From Nomia melanderi (taxonomy: Eukaryota > Arthropoda > Insecta > Hymenoptera > Halictidae), in the NCBI RefSeq assembly GCF_051020985.1, contig NW_027475133.1:5580001-5644000 (forward strand): DNA of 64,000 bases, given 5' to 3'. The notes beneath the pieces were generated by a model that saw only the letters and a program-made list of their open reading frames with translations, did no database searches and was not told where the DNA came from. The stretch's first letter is position 1. Every line of letters starts with the position of its first letter. A program made the translations under genes and the position numbers. Shown here piece after piece: positions 1 through 11,300 of this stretch.

Positions 1-930
1 CAAAGTGCATTGTCTGTAGGAGACGCTGGCGCATGAACCTGTTCAGCGGGAACGTTCTCGGACCACCAGGGGCCGAGAGAACGACCGTCTCATGGGGCCG
101 GACGCTCAGGGTCAGTGAAAAATCCAATATATATCTGGTGATATCTCGGGTGCTATTAGAGATAGCGCAATAAACCAAAGTGAATTATCTGCAGGAGGCC
201 CTGGCGCATGAATCTGTGCAACGGGAACGACCTCGGACCACCAGGGGCCGAGAAAACCACAGTCTCATGGGGCCGGATACTCAGGGTCAGGGGAAAATCC
301 AATATAGATCTGGTGATATCTCGGGTGCTATTACAGATAGCGCAATAAATCATAGTGCATTGTCTGTAGGAGGCCCTGGCGCATGAATCTGGCCAGCGGG
401 AACGACCTCGGACCACCAGCGGCCGAGAAAACCACCGTCTCATGGGGCCGGACACTCAGGGTCGGGGAAAAATCCAATATATATCTGGTGATATCTCGGG
501 TGCTATTAGAGATAGCGCAATAAACCAAAGTGAATTGTCTGCAGGAGGCCCTGGCGCATGAATCTGTGGAGCGGGAACGATCTCGGACCATCAGGGGCCG
601 AGACATCCACCGTCTCATGGGCCCGGACACTCAGGGTCAGGGAAAAATCCAATATATATCTGGTGATATCTCGGGTGCTATTACAGATAGCGCAATAAAT
701 CAAAGTGCATTGTCTGTAGGAGGCCCTGGCGCATGAATCTGTGCAGCGGGAACGACCTCGGACCACCAGGGGCCGAGAAAACCACAGTCTCATGGGGCCG
801 GACAATCAGGGTCAGGGGAAAATCCAATATATATCTGGTGATATCTCGGGTGCTATTACAGATAGAGCAATAAATCAAAGTGCATTGTCTGTAGGAGGCC
901 CTGGCGCATGAATCTGTGCAGCGGGAACGA
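1..930. repeat. Mosaic block with a copy at 18,203-19,131
   Basis: About 5.3 monomers that match 18,203-19,131 at a constant offset of 18,202 bases (104 units plus 2). Shared rare marks include GGAGACGCTGG with GAACCTG and GAACGTTCTCGG in the first unit, GCAACGG in the second, CTGGCCAGCGG in the third and GAGACATCCACCG in the fourth. Small differences (GTTCAGC here, GTGCAGC there) show they are not exact. Similarity breaks down near 930, where this copy has CGGACCTCCAGG. Confidence 0.8.
176..350. repeat. Representative satellite monomer
   Basis: One complete unit, used here to describe internal layout. Positions 1-120 of the unit are GC-rich and hold GGAGGCCCTGGCGCATGAAT, the dyad CTCGG(232-236)/CCGAG(248-252) and a doubled TCAGGG hexamer (281-292). 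The last 55 bases are AT-rich and hold AATATAGATCTGG (most other units have AATATATATCTGG), GATATC and the GCTAT/ATAGC dyad. Both frames of each strand are fairly open, but the 175-base length forces a frame change at every unit. The phase chosen (start at CAAAG) is arbitrary. Confidence 0.95.
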
Positions 931-1480
931 CCTCGGACCTCCAGGGGCCGAGAAAACCACCGTCTCATGGGGCCGGACACTCAGGGTCAGGGGAAAATCC
1001 AATATTTATCTGGTGATATCTTGGGTGCTATTACAGATAGCGCAATAAATCAAAGTGCATTGTCTGTAGAGGGCCCTGGCGCATGAATCTGTGCAGCGGG
1101 AACGACCTCGGACCTCCAGGGGCCGAGAAAACCACAGTCTCATGGGGCCGGACACTCAGGGTCAGGGAAAAATTCAATATATATCTGGTGATATCTTGGG
1201 TGCTATTAGAGATAGCGCAATAAACCAAAGTGAGTTATCTGCAGGAGGCCCTGGCGCATGAATCTGTGCAACGGGAACGACCTCGGACCACCAGGGGCCG
1301 AAAAAACCACAGTCTCATGGGGCCGGACACTCAGGGTCAGGGAAAAATCCAATATATATCTGGTGATATCTCGGGCGCTATTAGAGATAGCGCAATAAGC
1401 CAAAGGGAATTATCTGCAGGAGGCCCTGGCGCATGCATCTGTGCAGCGGGAACGACCTAGGACCACCAGGAACCGAGAAA
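931..1480. repeat. Satellite monomers without a clear local higher-order unit
   Basis: Just over three monomers of ordinary sequence. They include TCTTGGG variants near 1,020 and 1,195 (CpG decay of TCTCGGG) and the perfect dyad at 1,375. No gene or non-satellite sequence is seen. Confidence 0.8.
1375..1393. other. Perfect 7-bp dyad (hairpin) in the AT-rich part of a monomer
   Basis: The sequence reads GCGCTAT, then TAGAG, then ATAGCGC. The arms are exact reverse complements around a 5-base loop. Most other monomers have the same element with GTGCTAT on the left, leaving one T/G mismatch in the 7-bp stem. The perfect GCGC form recurs in many units, for example near 12,230, 14,155, 15,905 and 28,155. 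Dyad symmetries of this kind are known to be enriched in centromeric satellites and could extrude as cruciforms. That role is inferred here. Confidence 0.8.
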
Positions 1481-3057
1481 ACCACCGTCTCATGGGGACG
1501 GACGCTCAGGGTAAGGGAAAAATCCAATATATATCTGGTGATATCTCGGGTGCTATTAGAGATAGCGCAATAAACGAAAGTGAATTATCTGCAGGAGGCC
1601 CTGGCGCATGAATCTGTGCAGCGGGATCGACCGCGGACCACCCGGGGCCGAGAAAACCACCGTCTCATGGGGCCGGACACTCAGGGTCAGGGAAAAATCC
1701 AATATATATCTGGTGATATCTCGGGTGCTATTAGAGATAGGCGCAATAAACGAAAGTGAATTATCTGCAGGAGGCCCTGGCGCATGAATCTGTGCAACGG
1801 GAACGACCTCGGACCACCAGGGGCCGAAAAATCCACAGTCTCATGGGGCCGGACACTCAGGGTCAGGGAAAAATCCAATATATATCTGGTGATATCTTGG
1901 GTGCTATTAGAGATAGCGCAATAAACCAAAGTGAGTTATCTGCAGGAGGCCCTGGCGCCTGAAGCTGGGCAGCGGGAACGACCTCGGACCACCAGGGGCC
2001 GAGAAAACCACAGTCTCATGGGGCCGGACACTCAGGGTCAGGGGAAAATCCAATATATATCTGGTGATATCTCGGGTGCTGTTAGAGATAGCGCAATAAA
2101 CCAAAGTGAATTATCTGCAGGAGGCCCTGGCGGATGAATCTGTGCAGCGGGGACGACCTCGGACCACCAGGGTCCGAGAAAACCACCGTCTCATGGGGAC
2201 GGACGCTCAGGGTAAGGGAAAAATCCAATATATATCTGGTGATATCTCGGGTGCTATTAGAGATAGCGCAATAAACAAAAGTGAATTATCTGCAGGAGGC
2301 CCTGGCGCATGAATCTGTGCAGCGGGATCGACCGCGGACCACCAGGGGCCGAGAAAACCACCGTCTCATGGGGCCGGACACTCAGGGTCAGGGAAAAATC
2401 CAATATATATCTGGTGATATCTCGGGTGCTATTAGAGATAGGCGCAATAAACGAAAGTGAATTATCTGCAGGAGGCCCTGGCGCATGAATCTGTGCAACG
2501 GGAACGACCTCGGACCACCAGGGGCCGAAAAATCCACCGTCTCATGGGGCCGGACACTCAGGGTCAGGGAAAAATCCAATATATATCTGGTGATATCTTG
2601 GGTGCTATTCGAGATAGCGTAATAAACCAAAGTGAATTATCTGCAGGAGGCCCTGGCGCTAGAATCTGTGCAGCGGGAACGACCTCGGACCACCAGGGGC
2701 CGAGACAACAACCGTCTCATGGGGCCGGACACTCAGGGTCAGGGAAAAATCCAATATATATCTGGTGATATCTTGGGTGCTATTAGAGATAGCGCAATAA
2801 ACCAAAGTGAGTTATCTGCAGGAGGCCCTGGCGCCTGAAGCTGGGCAGCGGGAACGACCTCGGACCACCAGGGGCCGAGAAAACCACAGTCTCATGGGGC
2901 CGGACACTCAGGGTCAGGGGAAAATCCAATATATATCTGGTGATATCTCGGGTGCTGTTAGAGATAGCGCAATAAACCAAAGTGAATTATCTGCAGGAGG
3001 CCCTGGCGGATGAATCTGTGCAGCGGGGACGACCTCGGACCACCAGGGTCCGAGAAA
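1481..3057. repeat. Local 4-mer/5-mer tandem duplication
   Basis: A four-monomer unit (1,481-2,181) is repeated at 2,182 with offset 701. The second copy carries one extra monomer (about 2,632-2,806), after which the offset becomes 876. Shared marks are GGGACGGACGCTCAGGGTAAGG (1,494 on; 2,195 on), GGATCGACCGCGG and the one-base insertion AGATAGGCGCAATAA (about 1,740 and 2,441). The extra monomer is the kind of product expected from unequal exchange out of register by one unit. Confidence 0.85.
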
Positions 3058-4849
3058 AACACCGTCTCATGGGGCCGCACACTCAGGGTCAGTGAAAAAT
3101 CCAATATATATCTGGTGATATCTCGGGTGCTATTACAGATAGCGCAATAAGTCGAAGTGCATTGTCTGTAGGAGGCCCTGGCGCATGAATCTGTGAAGCG
3201 GCAACGACCTCGGACCACCAGGGGCCGAGAAAACCACAGTCTCATGGGGCCGGACACTCGGGGTCAGGGGAAAATCCAGTTTATATCTGGTGATATCTCG
3301 GGTGCTATTAGAGATAGCGCAATAAACCATTGTGAATTATCTGCAGGAGGCCCTGGCGCATGAATGTGTGCAGCGGGAACGACCTCGGACCACCAGGGGC
3401 CGAGAAAACCGCAGTCTCATGGGGCCGGACACTCAGGGTCAGGGAAAAATCCAATATATATCTGTTGATATCTCGGGCGCTATTAGAGATAGCGCAATAA
3501 ACCAAAGTGAATTATCTGCAGGAGGCCCTGGCGCATGAATCTGTGCAGCGGGAACGACCTCGGACCACCAGGGGCCGAGAAAACCACCGTCTCATGGGGC
3601 CGGACACTCAGGGTCAGGGAAAAATCCAATATATATCTGGTGATATCTCGGGTGCTATTAGAGATAGCGCAATAAACCAATGTGAGTTATCTGCAGGAGG
3701 CCCTGGCGCCTGAAGCTGTGCAGCGGGAACGACCTCGGACCACCAGGGGCCGAGGAAAGCACCGTCTCGAGGGGGCCGGTCACTCTGGGCCAGGGAAAAA
3801 TCCAATATATATGTGGTGATATCTCGGGTGCTATTACAGATAACGCAATAAATCAAAGTGCATTGTCTGTAGGAGGCCCTGGCGCATGAATCTGTGCAGC
3901 GGGAACGACCTAGGACCACCAGGGGCCGAGAAAACTACAGTCTCATGGGGCCGGACACTCAGGGTCAGGGGAAAATCCAATATATACCTGGTGATATCTC
4001 GGGTGCTATTAGAGATAGCGCAATAAACCAAGGTGAATTATCTGCAGGAGGCCCTGGCGCATGAATCTGTGCAACGGGAACGACCTCGGACCACCAGGGG
4101 CCGAGAAAACGACAGTCTCAAGGGGCCGGACACTCAGGGTCAGGGGAAAATCCAATATATATCTGGTGATATCTCTGGTGCTATTACAGATAGCGCAATA
4201 AATCAAAGTGCATTGTCTGTAGGAGGCCCTGGCGCATAAATGTGGCCAGCGGGAACGACCTCGGACCATCAGGGGCCGAGAAAACCACCGTCTCATGGGG
4301 CCGGACACTCAGGGTCAGGGGAAAATCCAATATTTATCTGGTGATATCTTGGGTGCTATTACAGATAGCGCAATAAATCAAAGTGCATTGTCTGTAGGAG
4401 GCCCTGGCGCATGAATCTGTGCAGCGGGAACGACCTCGGACCACCAGGGGCCGAGAAAACCACCGTCCCGCGGGACCGGACACTTAGGGTCAGTGAAAAA
4501 TCCAATATCTATCTGGTGATATCTCGGGTGCTATTACAGATAGCGCAATAAATAAAAGTGAATTATCTGCAGGAGGCCCTGTCGCATGAATCTGTGCAAG
4601 GGGAACGACCTCGGACCACCAGGGGCCGAGAAAACCACAGTCTCATGGGGCCGGACACACAGGGTCAGGGAAAAATTCAATATATATCTGGTGATATCTT
4701 GGGTGCTATTAGAGATAGCGCAATAAACCAAAGTGAATTATCTGCAGGAGGCCCTGGCGCATGAATCTGTGCAACGGGAACGACCTCGGACCACCAGGGG
4801 CCGAAAAAACCACAGTCTCATGGGGCCGGACACTCAGGGTCAGGGAAAA
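3058..4849. repeat. Satellite block recurring at 7.5-8.5 kb minus two monomers
   Basis: Roughly ten monomers. From about 3,660 the block matches 7,511 onward at offset 3,851 (22 units plus 1). From about 4,450 on the offset is 3,501 (20 units plus 1), so the later copy lacks two monomers. Marks shared by both include the CTCGAG insertion (3,766 and 7,617), CCGTCCCGCGGGACCGG (about 4,463 and 7,962) and CCCTGTCGCATG (about 4,576 and 8,077). Confidence 0.75.
3766..3771. other. CTCGAG-marked monomer subtype (one-base insertion)
   Basis: The usual GTCTCATGGGGCC is GTCTCGAGGGGGCC, one base longer, making a CTCGAG site. The same change is at 7,617, 21,266, 23,018 and 29,143, always in a unit that begins GCGCCTGAAGCTGTGC and has CCGAGGAAA. 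It is a single ancestral event spread by block copying. Confidence 0.85.
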
Positions 4850-6720
4850 ATCCAATATATATCTGGTGATATCTCGGGTGCTATTACAGATAGCGCAATA
4901 AATCAATGTGCATTGTCTGTTGGAGGCCCTGGCGCATGAATCTGTGCAGCGGGAACGACCTCGGACCACCAGGGGCCGAGAAAACCACAGTCTCATGGGG
5001 CCGGACACTCAGGGTCAGGGGAAAATCCAATATATATCTGGTGATATCTCGGGTGCTATTAAAGATAGCGCAATAAACTAAAGTGAATTATCTGCAGGAG
5101 GCCCTGGCGCATGAATGTGTGCAGCGGGAACGACCTCGGACCACCAGGGGCCGAGAAAACCGCAGTCTCATGGGGCCGGACACTCAGGGTCAGGGGAAAA
5201 TCCAATATATATCTGGTGATATCTCGGGTGCTATTACAGATAGAGCAATAAACCAAGGTGAATTATCTGCAGGAGGCCCTGGCGCATGAATCTGTGCAAC
5301 GGGAACGACCCCGGACCACCAGGGGCCGAGAAAACGACAATCTCAAGGGGCCGGACACTCAGGGTCAGGGGAAAATCCAATATATATCTGGTTATATCTC
5401 GGGTGCTATTACAGATAGCGCAATAAATCAAAGTGCATTGTCTGTAGGAGGCCCTGGCGCATGAATCTGTGCAGCGGGAACGACCTAGGACCACCAGGGG
5501 CCGAGAAAACCACAGTCTTATGGGGCCGGACATTCAGGGTCAGGGGAAAATCCAATATATATCTGGTGATATCTCGGGTGCTATTAGAGATAGCGCAATA
5601 AATCAAAGTGCATTGTCTGTAGGAGGCCCTGGCGCATGAATCTGTGCAGCGGGAACGACCTCGGAACACCAGGGGCCTAGAAAACCACAGTCTTATGGGG
5701 CCGGACACTCAGGGTCAGTGAAAAATCCAATATATATCTGGTGATATCTCGGGTGCTATTACAGATAGCGCAATAAATCAAAGTGCATTGTCTGTAGGAG
5801 GCCCTGGCGCATGAATCTGTGCAGCGGGAACGACCTCGGACCACCAGGGGCCGAGAAAACCACAGTCTCATGGGGCCGGACACTCAGGGTCAGGGGAAAA
5901 TCCAATATATATCTGGTGATATCTCGGGTGCTATTAAAGATAGCGCAATAAACTAAAGTGAATTATCTGCAGGAGGCCCTGGCGCATGAATGTGTGCAGC
6001 GGGAACGACCTCGGACCACCAGGGGCCGAGAAAACCGCAGTCTCATGGGGCCGGACACTCAGGGTCAGGGGAAAATCCAATATATATCTGGTGATATCTC
6101 GGGTGCTATTACAGATAGAGCAATAAACCAAGGTGAATTATCTGCAGGAGGCCCTGGCGCATGAATCTGTGCAACGGGAACGACCCCGGACCACCAGGGG
6201 CCGAGAAAACGACAGTCTCAAGGGGCCGGACACTCAGGGTCAGGGGAAAATCCAATATATATCTGGTTATATCTCGGGTGCTATTACAGATAGCGCAATA
6301 AATCAAAGTGCATTGTCTGTAGGAGGCCCTGGCGCATGAATCTGTGCAGCGGGAACGACCTAGGACCACCAGGGGCCGAGAAAACCACAGTCTTATGGGG
6401 CCGGACATTCAGGGTCAGGGGAAAATCCAATATATATCTGGTGATATCTCGGGTGCTATTAGAGATAGCGCAATAAATCAAAGTGCATTGTCTGTAGGAG
6501 GCCCTGGCGCATGAATCTGTGCAGCGGGAACGACCTCGGAACACCAGGGGCCTAGAAAACCACAGTCTTATGGGGCCGGACACTCAGGGTCAGTGAAAAA
6601 TCCAATATATATCTGGTGATATCTCGGGTGCTATTACAGATAGCGCAATAAATCAAAGTGCATTGTCTGTAGGAGGCCCTGGCGCATGAATCTGTGCAGC
6701 GGGAACGACCTCGGACCACC
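4850..6720. repeat. Tandem 5-mer higher-order repeat (875 bp, two copies)
   Basis: Copy 1 is about 4,850-5,724 and copy 2 about 5,725-6,720, offset exactly 875 bases. Each has the series AAAGATAGCGCAATAAACTAAAG, GAATGTGTGC, ACGACCCCGG, TGGTTATATCTCGG, GGACATTCAGGG and CGGAACACCAGGGGCCTAG. Differences are isolated bases: GACAATCTCAAGG against GACAGTCTCAAGG, and two bases near 4,906 and 4,921. The same monomers recur in a longer context at 8,560 and 10,660. Confidence 0.9.
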
Positions 6721-8399
6721 AGCGGCCGAGAAAACCACAGTCTCATGGGGCCGGACACTCAGGGTCAGGGGAAAATCCAGTATATATCTGGTGATATCTC
6801 GGGTGCTATTAGAGATAGCGCAATAAACCAAAGTGAATTATCTGCAGGAGGCCCTGGCGCATGAATCTGTGCAGCGGGAACGACCTCGGACCACCAGGGG
6901 CCGAAAAAACCACAGTCTCATGGGGCCGGACGCTCAGGGTCAGTGAAAAATCCAATATATATCTGGTGATATCTCGGGTGCTATTAGAGATAGCGCAATA
7001 AACCAAAGTGAATTATCTGCAGGAGGCCCTGGCGCATGAATCTGTGCAACGGGAACGACCTCGGACCACCAGGGGCCGAGAAAACCACAGTCTCATGGGG
7101 CCGGATTCTCAGGGTCAGGGGAAAATCCAATATAGATCTGGTGATATCTCGGGTGCTATTACAGATAGCGCAATAAATCATAGTGCATTGTCTGTAGGAG
7201 GCCCTGGCGCATGAATCTGGCCAGCGGGAACGACCTCGGACCACCAGCGGCCGAGAAAACCACCGTCTCATGGGGCCGGACACTCAGGGTCAGGGAAAAA
7301 TCCAATATATATCTGGTGATATCTTGGGTGCTATTCGAGATAGCGTAATAAACCAAAGTGAATTATCTGCAGGAGGCCCTGGCGCAAGAATCTGTGCTGC
7401 GGGAACGACCTCGGACCACCAGGGGCCGAGACAACAACCGTCTCATGGGGCCGGACACTCAGGGTCAGGGAAAAATCCAATATATATCTGGTGATATCTC
7501 GGGTGCTATTAAAGATAGCGCAATAAACCAATGTGAGTTATCTGCAGGAGGCCCTGGCGCCTGAAGCTGTGCAGCGGGAACGACCTCGGACCACCAGGGG
7601 CCGAGGAAAGCACCGTCTCGAGGGGGCCGGACACTCTGGGCCAGGGAAAAATCCAATATATATGTGGTGATATCTCGGGTGCTATTACAGATAACGCAAT
7701 AAATCAAAGTGCATTGTCTGTAGGAGGCCCTGGCGCATGAATCTGTGCAGCGGGAACGACCTAGGACCACCAGGGGCCGAGAAAACTACAGTCTCATGGG
7801 GCCGGACACTCAGGGTCAGGGGAAAATCCAATATATATCTGGTGATATCTCTGGTGCTATTACAGATAGCGCAATAAATCAAAGTGCATTGTCTGTAGGA
7901 GGCCCTGGCGCATAAATGTGGCCAGCGGGAACGACCTCGGACCACCAGGGGCCGAGAAAACCACCGTCCCGCGGGACCGGACACTTAGGGTCAGTGAAAA
8001 ATCCAATATCTATCTGGTGATATCTCGGGTGCTATTACAGATAGCGCAATAAATCAAAGTGAATTATCTGCAGGAGGCCCTGTCGCATGAATCTGTGCAA
8101 GGGGAACGACCTCGGACCACCAGGGGCCGAGAAAACCACAGTCTCATGGGGCCGGACACACAGGGTCAGGGAAAAATTCAATATATATCTGGTGATATCT
8201 TGGGTGCTATTAGAGATAGCGCAATAAACCAAAGTGAATTATCTGCAGGAGGCCCTGGCGCATGAATCTGTGCAACGGGAACGACCTCGGACCACCAGGG
8301 GCCGAAAAAACCACAGTCTCATGGGGCCGGACACTCAGGGTCAGGGAAAAATCCAATATATATCTGGTGATATCTCGGGTGCTATTACAGATAGCGCAA
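6721..8399. repeat. Mosaic satellite segment
   Basis: Its first part (to about 7,283) matches 9,435-10,084 at offset 2,801. Its later part is the two-monomer-deleted relative of 3.66-4.9 kb. It carries the second CTCGAG monomer (7,617-7,622), which adds one base. Nothing other than satellite is present. Confidence 0.8.
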
Positions 8400-11300
8400 T
8401 AAATCAAAGTGCATTGTCTGTAGGAGGCCCTGGCGCATGAATCTGTGCAGCGGGAACGACCTCGGACCACCAGGGGCCGAGAAAACCACAGTCTCATGGG
8501 GCCGGACACTCAGGGTCAGGGGAAAATCCAATATATATCTGGTGATATCTCGGGTGCTATTAAAGATAGCGCAATAAACTAAAGTGAATTATCTGCAGGA
8601 GGCCCTGGCGCATGAATGTGTGCAGCGGGAACGACCTCGGACCACCAGGGGCCGAGAAAACCGCAGTCTCATGGGGCCGGACACTCAGGGTCAGGGGAAA
8701 ATCCAATATATATCTGGTGATATCTCGGGTGCTATTACAGATAGAGCAATAAATCAAAGTGCATTGTCTGTAGGAGGCCCTGGTGCATGAATCTGTGCAG
8801 CGGGAACGACCTAGGACCACCAGGGGCCGAGAAAACTACAGTCTCATGGTGCCACACACTCAGGGTCAGGGGAAAATCCAATATATATCTGGTGATATCT
8901 CGGGTGCTATTAGAGATAGCGCAATAAACCAAGGTGAATTATCTGCAGGAGGCCCTGGCGCATGAATCTGTGCAACGGGAACGACCCCGGACCACCAGGG
9001 GCCGAGAAAACGACAGTCTCAAGGGGCCGGACACTCAGGGTCAGGGGAAAATCCAATATATATCTGGTTATATCTCGGGTGCTATTACAGATAGCGCAAT
9101 AAATCAAAGTGCATTGTCTGTAGGAGGCCCTGGCGCATGAATCTGTGCAGCGGGAACGACCTAGGACCACCAGGGGCCGAGAAAACCACAGTCTTATGGG
9201 GCCGGACATTCAGGGTCAGGGGAAAATCCAATATATATCTGGTGATATCTCGGGTGCTATTAGAGATAGCGCAATAAATCAAAGTGCATTGTCTGTAGGA
9301 GGCCCTGGCGCATGAATCTGTGCAGCGGGAACGACCTCGGAACACCAGGGGCCTAGAAAACCACAGTCTTATGGGGCCGGACACTCAGGGTCAGTGAAAA
9401 ATCCAATATATATCTGGTGATATCTCGGGTGCTATTACAGATAGCGCAATAAATCAAAGTGCATTGTCTGTAGGAGGCCCTGGCGCATGAATCTGTGCAG
9501 CGGGAACGACCTCGGACCACCAGCGGCCGAGAAAACCACAGTCTCATGGGGCCGGACACTCAGGGTCAGGGGAAATTCCAGTATATATCTGGTGATATCT
9601 CGGGTGCTATTAGAGATAGCGCAATAAACCAAAGTGAATTATCTGCAGGAGGCCCTGGCGCATGAATCTGTGCAGCGGGAACGACCTCGGACCACCAGGG
9701 GCCGAAAAAACCACAGTCTCATGGGGCCGGACGCTCAGGGTCAGTGAAAAATCCAATATATATCTGGTGATATCTCGGGTGCTATTAGAGATAGCGCAAT
9801 AAACCAAAGTGAATTATCTGCAGGAGGCCCTGGCGCATGAATCTGTGCAACGGGAACGACCTCGGACCACCAGGGGCCGAGAAAACCACAGTCTCATGGG
9901 GCCGGATACTCAGGGTCAGGGGAAAATCCAATATAGATCTGGTGATATCTCGGGTGCTATTACAGATAGCGCAATAAATCATAGTGCATTGTCTGTAGGA
10001 GGCCCTGGCGCATGAATCTGGCCAGCGGGAACGACCTCGGACCACCAGCGGCCGAGAAAACCACCGTCTCATGGGGCCGGACACTCAGGGTCGGGGAAAA
10101 ATCCAATATATATCTGGTGATATCTCGGGTGCTATTAGAGATAGCGCAATAAACCAAAGTGAATTGTCTGCAGGAGGCCCTGGCGCATGAATCTGTGCAG
10201 CGGGAACGACCACGGACCACCAGGGGCCGAGAAAACCGCAGTCTCATGGGGCCGGACACTCAGGGTCAGGGAAAAATCCAATATATATCTGGTGATATCT
10301 CGGGCGCTATTAGAGATAGCGCAATAAATTAAAGTGCATTGTCTGTAGGAGGCCCTGGCGCATGAATCTGTGCAGCGGGAACGACCTCGGAACACCAGGG
10401 GCCGAGAAAACCACCGTCTCATGGGGCAGGACACTCAGGGTCAGTGAAAAATCCAATATATATCTGGTGATATCTCGGGTGCTATTACAGATAGAGCAAT
10501 AAATCAAAGTGCATTGTCTGTAGGAGGCCCTGCCGCATGAATCTGTGCAGCGGGAACGACCTCGGACCACCAGGGGCCGAGAAAACCACAGTCTCATGGG
10601 GTCGGACACTCAGGGTCAGGGGAAAATCCAATATATATCTGGTGATATCTCGGGTGCTATTAAAGATAGCGCAATAAACTAAAGTGAATTATCTGCAGGA
10701 GGCCCTGGCGCATGAATGTGTGCAGCGGGAACGACCTCGGACCACCAGGGGCCGAGAAAACCGCAGTCTCATGGGGCCGGACACTCAGGGTCAGGGGAAA
10801 ATCCAATATATATCTGGTGATATCTCGGGTGCTATTACAGATAGAGCAATAAATCAAAGTGCATTGTCTGTAGGAGGCCCTGGTGCATGAATCTGTGCAG
10901 CGGGAACGACCTAGGACCACCAGGGGCCGAGAAAACTACAGTCTCATGGTGCCGCACACTCAGGGTCAGGGGAAAATCCAATATATATCTGGTGATATCT
11001 CGGGTGCTATTAGAGATAGCGCAATAAACCAAGGTGAATTATCTGCAGGAGGCCCTGGCGCATGAATCTGTGCAACGGGAACGACCCCGGACCACCAGGG
11101 GCCGAGAAAACGACAGTCTCAAGGGGCCGGACACTCAGGGTCAGGGGAAAATCCAATATATATCTGGTTATATCTCGGGTGCTATTACAGATAGCGCAAT
11201 AAATCAAAGTGCATTGTCTGTAGGAGGCCCTGGCGCATGAATCTGTGCAGCGGGAACGACCTAGGACCACCAGGGGCCGAGAAAACCACAGTCTTATGGG

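Noticed and set aside
281..292. GGGTCA as a nuclear-receptor half-site
   Set aside because: A six-base match is expected by chance and there is no paired half-site at a standard spacing.
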